A DNA stretch of 20,877 bases. Origin: a virus. Both the position numbers and the translations under genes were made by a program. The notes under the pieces were generated by a model that did not search any database, was not told the origin of the DNA, and saw only the letters and a program-made list of their open reading frames with translations. Shown here in pieces: positions 14,865-20,877 of this stretch (position 1 is its first letter; every line of letters starts with the position of its first letter). The stretch spans positions 1-20,877 of IMG/VR virus record IMGVR_UViG_3300032284_001188. The stretch is one strand, 5' to 3'.

Positions 14865-16472
14865 TTATCCTAATAACCAAGTTAAATTTTCCTTTTCACC
14901 TCTACCCATATCCATTTCATATGGATTTGATTTTAAATGACCGGTTGATACAAATCCAGTATATTGACTTATTTGCGTTGAATTCAACATTGTCTTTGTC
15001 AAATCTATTCCTTCCTGTTTCAAACGAAGTGCTGTATTACGAACCCAGAGTCCAATTGCTAATGCCATTGTTAGGTCATCATTATAACCCTTCATTGCTT
15101 CTGCTCTACCATTATACCAAATAAATGTAAATAGTTCATCTATAAGTCTCTGAGAACGAATGAGGATGTCTTTACTATTTATGTATGTGTCTAATGTTGA
15201 AATAATAAGTGGTCTTGTCTTTGTTGTTGTTCCAAATCCTGCTACTAATTTCTTTTCGTCTCTATAAAACTTATTAGATACTTGTTTTTCAACATCTATA
15301 TATTTTAAGTCATTACTCATATAAAATAAATTACCATATGCTCTATCAATTACTTGTTGAATAGTTGCCCATCCTACATTTGAATTTTCTATAATTAATA
15401 GTGCGTTATTCCATTCCGTTGCAACTGCTACTAAAAAGTTTCCAAAATCTTTTGTTTCAATTTTGCCTCTATATTCTGCAACTTGCGAACTATCCTCAAT
15501 ATCAATTACTTGGAATGTTGAAAAGTCACTTCCATCACCTCTAGCGACATCGGCAACCACTATATATACTCTATTATAATTTGGATGTTCCCATTTCCAA
15601 TAGTTACCATCAAATCCACCTTTTTCAACCGGGTCCATTACATATGTGTCCTTATACCATGTTAATAATGCTGGGTCAATTACCGTATCACCTGAACCAA
15701 CAAAGTCACAATCACATTCCTGCGATGCTCCTTTGACTCCTAGTATACGAGTTTGTTCATCTCTCCATGCCTGATTTCTTTCTGGATGTTTTGTCCAATG
15801 TAAGTTTATATTATTAAATCCATTTGAACCACTTTCACCATCAACCCACATTTTATGAAACCAATTACCCACACCATTTGGAGTAGATAATACAATTGCA
15901 GCACCACCTGTTGATAAAGTTGATTGTGCTGATAACCAAATTTCATCAATATCTCTGATAAATGCTGCTTCATCCACAACTAATAAAGATAGGGCTTCCG
16001 AACGACCTGCGTCTGGAGAACTTGCGATTGCTTTTACTTGTGAACCATTTTTTAATTTAAGTGAAAGTTTGTTATCTTCTACTGAACTATTACCACCATC
16101 TCTTAACCAAATTGGTAGTAAGTCATGCATTACTCTAACCTTTTCAACTAAGTTTTTTGCTACTGTTACTTTTGTTGCGATTACTAACGCATTGAAGTCT
16201 TGGTTGAATAACATCTTCCAAAGAATAAATCCTGCAGATAAAGTCGATAATCCTAATTGACGAGATTTAAGAATAATGTTTAATCTATTTTGTTTAAAGT
16301 CAGTTAAACAATCTTCCTGGAATGGGAAAAGGTGAAAGGGTATTTTACCTCTCACCGGGTGTTGAATAACACAATATTTTTTCATAAAGTAAATGGGGTC
16401 TAATGCACATTTACGATATTCTTCATGTATTATTTCTTTTAATGTTTTCTTAGGTTGCCCTTGAACTCCCAT
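14865..16472 (-). CDS. Terminase large subunit, T4 gp17-like
   Basis: A 535-residue DNA-packaging motor: an ATPase that pumps DNA through the portal plus a nuclease that cuts the concatemer. The ATPase domain has a Walker A variant SRQLGLST (70-77), Walker B LLVVDEA (163-169, with Asp167/Glu168) and the coupling motif STPNG (196-200). The RNase H-like nuclease domain shows ADVARGDGSDFS (Asp308), LIIENSNVGWAT (Glu362) and YNDDLTMALA (Asp465/466), the expected three-acid set. T4 gp17 has 610 residues, and here the N-terminal extension before Walker A is shorter. The start ATG at 16472 overlaps the upstream stop as TAATG. Confidence 0.95.
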   Translation of the reverse strand: MGVQGQPKKTLKEIIHEEYRKCALDPIYFMKKYCVIQHPVRGKIPFHLFPFQEDCLTDFKQNRLNIILKSRQLGLSTLSAGFILWKMLFNQDFNALVIATKVTVAKNLVEKVRVMHDLLPIWLRDGGNSSVEDNKLSLKLKNGSQVKAIASSPDAGRSEALSLLVVDEAAFIRDIDEIWLSAQSTLSTGGAAIVLSTPNGVGNWFHKMWVDGESGSNGFNNINLHWTKHPERNQAWRDEQTRILGVKGASQECDCDFVGSGDTVIDPALLTWYKDTYVMDPVEKGGFDGNYWKWEHPNYNRVYIVVADVARGDGSDFSTFQVIDIEDSSQVAEYRGKIETKDFGNFLVAVATEWNNALLIIENSNVGWATIQQVIDRAYGNLFYMSNDLKYIDVEKQVSNKFYRDEKKLVAGFGTTTKTRPLIISTLDTYINSKDILIRSQRLIDELFTFIWYNGRAEAMKGYNDDLTMALAIGLWVRNTALRLKQEGIDLTKTMLNSTQISQYTGFVSTGHLKSNPYEMDMGRGEKENLTWLLG

Positions 16473-17107
16473 TATTTTCTTAATTTAATTTTCCAATAAA
16501 CACCACCACCAATGTAAGGTGCCAATTTACCACTAGTTCCATCAGTTGTTCTATTTGCAACACCAACTCCTAAATGATATATTTTGTCTTGTTTTGTATT
16601 TATTAAAAAACCAAATCCTAAATGAGATACAACATCTGCTTTGTTAAATCCACCTTCTAAACCATAAAATATTTTAGTTTTAGGTAATTCTTTTACGATT
16701 GTAGTATTTGTAACTACTCTTTGTTTAACATTTGCAACAAACTTTCTACTTTCAATTTTGTTTTTAGTAATTGTATCAGTTAAAAATACATAACCTAAAC
16801 TATCAGGCAATCTCAATGTATCTCTATATATGTTCTTTGCAAAGTAATCGTGTAATAATGCTGCAGTATCTATAATTGTGGGAATTTGTACTTCTTTAAT
16901 TGTTTCATGCACAATATCTGCACCTTTTTTTGTAACTATTTTTGTTTTTGTAACTTCCGTTGTATCATGTATTTCTTTGATAACTTGATATGCTTTACCT
17001 TCTACCATTATAGTTTTACCTATATTGATTTTTCCACTTTTTAATTGATAACCTAATATTAAAATTAATACTACCAATACTATGTTTTTAATTGTTGAAA
17101 ATTTCAT
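16472..17107 (-). CDS. Membrane-anchored protein with beta-rich C-terminus
   Basis: A 211-residue protein. A basic start (MKFSTIK) and a hydrophobic stretch at ~8-21 (NIVLVVLILILGYQ) form a signal anchor with no evident cleavage site. Residues ~25-140 are Thr/Lys/Val-rich and probably periplasmic in a Gram-negative host. Residues ~146-211 (KIFYGLEGGFNK, SHLGFGFLINTK, YHLGVGVANRT, YIGGGVYWKIKLRK) alternate like beta-hairpins of a small barrel or its fragment. The end overlaps the terminase start as TAATG, so it is co-translated with TerL. A lysis-related (spanin-like) or envelope-interaction role is possible, but no cysteine lipobox or other decisive sign is visible. Confidence 0.55.
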   Translation of the reverse strand: MKFSTIKNIVLVVLILILGYQLKSGKINIGKTIMVEGKAYQVIKEIHDTTEVTKTKIVTKKGADIVHETIKEVQIPTIIDTAALLHDYFAKNIYRDTLRLPDSLGYVFLTDTITKNKIESRKFVANVKQRVVTNTTIVKELPKTKIFYGLEGGFNKADVVSHLGFGFLINTKQDKIYHLGVGVANRTTDGTSGKLAPYIGGGVYWKIKLRK

Positions 17108-17111
17108 AATT

Positions 17112-17780
17112 TTATTTTTTAATTAATTCTGGATGTTTAAATTCTATTAATTTTTCCTCTAATAATCTTTTTCTTTCTACTAATAATTCAATGGCTTCAT
17201 ACGCACCATCAATATCTTTTTTTAAATCAGTTTTTACTTTTTCAATATCTACTTCCCATGTCCATTTTTCAATTTTGCCATTTTCTGTGACAATTTCCAT
17301 TTGTTCCTTTATACCATTCAATGCTTCTTCCATTTTATCTTTGTAGTCTCTAATATAACTAAGTTTATTATTAGTTATCTTATAATCTTCATAAAATGGA
17401 AATGTTCCGTCTGCTCTCAATTTAGTTTCAAATTTAGCTAAACAAAATGTACACATTCCTGTTTTACTAATTAATTTTTTATCTGCCCAACTATATGGAA
17501 CCGTTTTACAATCTTCTGAAGAACAATGACTTAGTTTATGTAAGAAATCTCTAACATCATCCATTTCACTAACAACCGTCTTAAATCCCTTCTCTTGTCT
17601 CCATTCTTTACCATCCGTATCTATCCAAGTTTCACCAACTTTTCTTTTTTGTTCTGCTTCTTTTTCATAACCAAATGTTTTTTGATTATTATCTTCTCTT
17701 CCAAATACCGTATCTATAATCAATTTACGAGATTTGTGAATGTTTTTGTTTTTTTCGTCAAAACTTTTTCTTTTTGCCAT
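17112..17780 (-). CDS. Cys-pair protein two genes upstream of TerL
   Basis: A 222-residue basic, largely helical protein. A central HCSSEDCKT (Cys86, Cys91) and GMCTFCLAKFE (Cys110, Cys113) could form a four-Cys zinc site of treble-clef type. Upstream is GETWIDTDGKEWRQEKGFKT (49-68), a motif I recall from proteins near phage terminase genes. The C-terminal ~70 residues have long charged helices (DIDGAYEAIELLVERKRLLE) suited to oligomerisation. A small-terminase or packaging role is conceivable from location and fold pattern (zinc module plus coiled coil), but no terminase small subunit signature is evident. It starts 66 nt after the preceding gene, in a leader with TAAATTTG-like and TATATTATA-like elements. 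Confidence 0.6.
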   Translation of the reverse strand: MAKRKSFDEKNKNIHKSRKLIIDTVFGREDNNQKTFGYEKEAEQKRKVGETWIDTDGKEWRQEKGFKTVVSEMDDVRDFLHKLSHCSSEDCKTVPYSWADKKLISKTGMCTFCLAKFETKLRADGTFPFYEDYKITNNKLSYIRDYKDKMEEALNGIKEQMEIVTENGKIEKWTWEVDIEKVKTDLKKDIDGAYEAIELLVERKRLLEEKLIEFKHPELIKK

Positions 17781-17846
17781 ACTAATCTTCCGTTTTGTAA
17801 CTGTTTATTATTATAATATATATCAAATTTATCTCTTAAAAATAAA
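17781..17846 (-). promoter_or_regulatory. Gap with a TAnnTTTG-type promoter-like element
   Basis: The coding strand contains TAAATTTG followed by ATATATATTATA, 40-55 nt before the ATG at 17780. TAnnTTTG is the known -7 element of Bacteroidota vegetative promoters, but I see no well-placed -33 TTG. It is a weak candidate in very AT-rich sequence. Confidence 0.25.
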
Positions 17847-20800
17847 TTACTTTCTTAAAGCTTGTTTTACCAATGATACTGCTAATTTTTTAACTCTTGT
17901 TTTATCATCATATTTTAATGCGGATTTAACTAAAATTAAATTTCCTGTTTCTGGATTTTTAATTTTTGTTTGTAATACTTTTTGGACATTTTTATTATTT
18001 TTAATATCCGATTTTTTAACTCCTTTATCTTTTGGTTTTGGTGTTAATTTTTGTTTTACAGGTATAATTTTTGTTTCTTTTGCTTTTTTAGCTACTTCTG
18101 CTTTTTTGGTTACTGCAACTATTTTAGCAAAAACATCTTTATCAAATTTAGGATATACTTGTTGAAATATTTTTTTCTTTTCAGGTATACTCAACATATT
18201 ACTACCAAATGTTGCTCTTAATTGAGTTCCACTAATATTTTTACCATCAACATTTAATTGCATTTCTGGTGCAACAATAAAATATCCTTCATCATTGTAT
18301 CCTTTCTTTTTATCATCAGGAACTTTGTTATAATTTTTAAAATATTTTCCACCCTTTTCTAATCTTTCTGCATCTTTTTGAGATACTGCCGTTACATATT
18401 TTGTATCATCTGGAACTTTTGATAAAATTTCTATCGGTTTGTATGGGTCTTTTACCTGAACTACATTTTTAGGAGGAATTCCAAACATTCTAGTCATAAT
18501 TTCCTTCTTATCTTTAAATGTGAATGGAGATTTGATTGGGTCTTGTACATTTGATGATGCTACATAAACATTATCTTTACCAAACTTCTCAACTAATGAT
18601 TTGTAAATACTATAATGTCCGGCATGAAATGGTTGAAAACGACCACTAAATATTGCAATGGTTTTTCCTTTACTTTCTTCTTTTGGTTGTTCGTTTCCTG
18701 CTACGGCTGCGGCTTCTTTCTTTTTAGGTTTGTCAAATTTAAAAGTTCCCTGTATTTGATTTATTGGTGCAAATAGGCCTGTGAATTTGTAAGGTTTTCC
18801 GTTGTACTGAAATACCACACCTTCCGATGGGACAATTTTATCCATTCCAATAGTTTCTAATCTTTCTAATTCAACTTGTAGTTTTGCAATTTTATCAACA
18901 TCTTTACTATCTTTGATTCCTTTTATAGATTGTAAAGTTTCTTTTGTTAAAGCATTTGCTGCTCCTGGATTATTAGATGATAAGAAATTGGTTACTCTTT
19001 TTAACGATTGAGCACCTGCATTTAAAAATACATGCTCAATTGGTTTAATCATTTGTTTTTGTGCTTTTGCTAATTGGTTTGTTTCAAAATCTCTAAACCA
19101 ATTTCTTTGTACATCTTCTTCAAAATTTTTTACTCCAAATGATTTATCACCATCTGCAAATCTATTAACCAATCCTTTTTTTTGTGATGGAGAAAATTTA
19201 ATACCTAATTTATTTTCTTGGTTATTTATTTCATTCTCCCACCATGCTCTACGATAATCTCCTAATTTAGCTTTATCAGATAAACCAAATTTACCAGCAG
19301 TTGCAGTTAGTGTTGAATTAAATTCTTTTGCTTTTTGTGCATACTCTTTTGCGTCTGCATCACTAAATGCTATTGTCTTGGGCCCTTCAATACCAAATGT
19401 TTTTTGTCTATCTGCTCCGACTTTTTTAACTGCTTCTGCAAATTCTTTACCATCTTCAGTTGAACGCTCTATTTGTTCTCCGTTTTTATCATATGTAATT
19501 GTTCCATGCATTACCAATACAGTTTTTCCGTAAGGTATTACATTTTGTGTTTCTGGCAATATAATTTCTAAACTCATAAATTTAGAACCATTACCAAACA
19601 TTTTTTTAATTTGTTGTGGTGATAGTTTTTTAACTGCTGCTTGCAAATCTTCGGATGCTCCTACAAATGCTTTTTCAATTCCACCTCTACCTTTAAACTG
19701 ATTGTATATTCCTTTTGTATCTAATGCATTTTTACCACTATCTCTAACATGTCCTTTATTTCTACCAAATACCACTTTACCATCTCTCACACTAAATGCA
19801 ATATTTTGTCCATCTAATTTTTCACTAACAGGTGCTTCTTTATCCAATCCTCCAATAAGGCCTCTGTTAATCATTTCTTTCATATCGTTAAAAGTCAAAT
19901 CTTCATCTTCAAATGGGTGTGCTAAGTGTCCTGCTGCTCCACCTTCTAATAGTAACCCTTCTGTGTATATTTGTTTATTTATCTTACCATAGTTTCTCAT
20001 TAAGATACCTGCAACTGCGTTTGCTTGATTTTCTATTGAAGAACCCGTTTTACCATTTTCTGCTGGATTGGTAAGTAAATTTAATTCGTCTTGTTTTCTA
20101 TGTACCAATTCGTGTGCAATGGTTCTTAAAATATCTGCCGAAAGTCTATTGTTTGTTACAACTACGATTTCTTTTGTTTCAGGATTATAGCCACCTAATG
20201 ATGCGTGTTTGTTTGCATAATCCGTATCGTTTATTAAATGGATTTTTGGTTGTTTTTTTAATTTTAATTTTGAAACTGCGTAATTTATAAAATCATTTAT
20301 ATTTTTAACTTTTAAATCCGATACTTCTTTTTCTTCTCTTAAATTTCTTAAAACTTTAGTTCTATTTTCATAATAATGTAAATCTTTAGCTATATTATTT
20401 TTTGCAATTTCAACTGCCAATCTTGCATCATTTGTTACTCCAATTTCTTGTTGTGCACCAAATGCTATTTTATTTTTTAATTCTTCGACAGATACATTAT
20501 TTACATTTGCCAACGATTCTATACTATGATTTCCGGATTGAATTCCATACATTTGAAATACTCCGGGAGCTCCTTCGTGAAATTCCTGATATGGTGCTTC
20601 TGGTGTGTATGTTTTATCCATAAATAAATGTGGAGAAACTTCCCACTTTTCTATTGCATGTTGTTTGTATTCTTCACCTTTAATATCATGTACCCATATT
20701 TTAGCGGGCCCGTTTTCGTAATTATGATTGTTTACAGGTACTGCTATTTTTGTTGCTGAATCAGGATAACTATCACTTAAATGTCCTTGTACATTCCAAC

Positions 20801-20877
20801 CCGGAAGATGGCTAACATAATTATAACTATCAAATTGAGCCCAGTCTTTATTTACATAGTTTACATAATTTTGTGGA
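17847..20877 (-). CDS. Multidomain protease-like / ligase-like / NMN-adenylyltransferase-like protein, 5'-truncated by window edge
   Basis: The frame is open from 20877 to the stop at 17847, at least 1009 residues. Numbers below count from the Met at 20621, which is probably internal because 85 further codons upstream (including LPGWNVQGHLSDS and IEKWEVSPHLF) are open and protein-like. Domain 1 (~105-215) has HELVH (170-174) and a downstream Glu197 in IENQANA, a gluzincin-like zinc pattern. Domain 2 (~225-620) has EKLDG (267-271, candidate nucleotidyl-lysine), FMSLEI (348-353), EGVVF (600-604) and KPYKFTG, in the order of motifs I, III, IV and V of ATP-dependent ligases and capping-type enzymes. 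Domain 3 (~653-805) has GRFQPFHAGH (660-669) and ISGTQLR (796-802), hallmarks of NMN adenylyltransferases. A Lys-rich tail ends with KNPETGNLILVKSALKYDD. Substrates are unknown; RNA or NAD chemistry is inferred. Confidence 0.85.
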   Translation of the reverse strand, partial: PQNYVNYVNKDWAQFDSYNYVSHLPGWNVQGHLSDSYPDSATKIAVPVNNHNYENGPAKIWVHDIKGEEYKQHAIEKWEVSPHLFMDKTYTPEAPYQEFHEGAPGVFQMYGIQSGNHSIESLANVNNVSVEELKNKIAFGAQQEIGVTNDARLAVEIAKNNIAKDLHYYENRTKVLRNLREEKEVSDLKVKNINDFINYAVSKLKLKKQPKIHLINDTDYANKHASLGGYNPETKEIVVVTNNRLSADILRTIAHELVHRKQDELNLLTNPAENGKTGSSIENQANAVAGILMRNYGKINKQIYTEGLLLEGGAAGHLAHPFEDEDLTFNDMKEMINRGLIGGLDKEAPVSEKLDGQNIAFSVRDGKVVFGRNKGHVRDSGKNALDTKGIYNQFKGRGGIEKAFVGASEDLQAAVKKLSPQQIKKMFGNGSKFMSLEIILPETQNVIPYGKTVLVMHGTITYDKNGEQIERSTEDGKEFAEAVKKVGADRQKTFGIEGPKTIAFSDADAKEYAQKAKEFNSTLTATAGKFGLSDKAKLGDYRRAWWENEINNQENKLGIKFSPSQKKGLVNRFADGDKSFGVKNFEEDVQRNWFRDFETNQLAKAQKQMIKPIEHVFLNAGAQSLKRVTNFLSSNNPGAANALTKETLQSIKGIKDSKDVDKIAKLQVELERLETIGMDKIVPSEGVVFQYNGKPYKFTGLFAPINQIQGTFKFDKPKKKEAAAVAGNEQPKEESKGKTIAIFSGRFQPFHAGHYSIYKSLVEKFGKDNVYVASSNVQDPIKSPFTFKDKKEIMTRMFGIPPKNVVQVKDPYKPIEILSKVPDDTKYVTAVSQKDAERLEKGGKYFKNYNKVPDDKKKGYNDEGYFIVAPEMQLNVDGKNISGTQLRATFGSNMLSIPEKKKIFQQVYPKFDKDVFAKIVAVTKKAEVAKKAKETKIIPVKQKLTPKPKDKGVKKSDIKNNKNVQKVLQTKIKNPETGNLILVKSALKYDDKTRVKKLAVSLVKQALRK

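Noticed and set aside
14828-15124. Plus-strand open frame of 98 codons
   Set aside because: It lies mostly antisense to the terminase C-terminus, has skewed composition, and no leader or family resemblance.
17740-18165. Plus-strand open frame of 141 codons, Phe/Leu-rich
   Set aside because: It is the antisense shadow of the Lys-rich ends of two real genes. The Phe/Leu bias results from reading AAA/GAA codons backwards.
1-20877. tRNA genes or integration sites
   Set aside because: Gaps are too short, no cloverleaf-like sequence was seen, and no integrase or att-like repeat is present.

Overview
The window is part of the genome of an AT-rich tailed phage of the T4-like (contractile-tail myovirus) superfamily, in its virion-morphogenesis region. 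All 22 recognisable genes lie on the minus strand, nearly end to end. Several stop/start pairs overlap as TAATG (2632, 10196, 16472). The host is probably a member of the Bacteroidota: gene leaders are A/T-rich with almost no Shine-Dalgarno sequence, and a small ribosomal protein gene, bS21 at 8626..8802, resembles the Bacteroidota form (MLIV start, KPSV block). Host assignment is an inference.

In transcription order (high to low coordinates), the upstream block holds a very large multidomain enzyme (17847 to the right edge, 5' end outside the window). It combines a zinc-protease-like domain, a ligase-type nucleotidyltransferase and an NMN-adenylyltransferase-like HxGH domain. A Cys-pair protein and a membrane-anchored protein follow, then the large terminase, TerL (14865..16472). 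The head block runs: Cys-rich protein, portal (gp20-like), an alpha-helical protein, a small beta protein, a DUF3008-type protein, an EF-hand protein, prohead protease (gp21-like), a helical protein, a DUF5856/Dps-like protein, phage bS21, acidic scaffold (gp22-like) and major capsid protein (gp23-like). A strong intrinsic terminator at 5431..5462 closes it. The last block holds neck/connector and tail-completion proteins, two unassigned small structural proteins, and a long Ser/Thr-rich repetitive fibre protein that runs off the left edge.

Together the genes suggest this scheme. Scaffold, portal and capsid protein build a prohead. The gp21-like protease matures it, perhaps also cutting several small proteins with N-terminal (L/I)xE sites. 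TerL fills the head, neck and completion proteins join head to tail, and the fibre binds the host. Sheath and tube genes (gp18/gp19) and a vertex gene (gp24), which neighbour these genes in T4, are absent here. The most notable points are the phage bS21 beside the scaffold-capsid operon, the protease/ligase/adenylyltransferase fusion, the 57-bp repeat mosaic in the fibre, and the shared N-terminal cleavage-site pattern.
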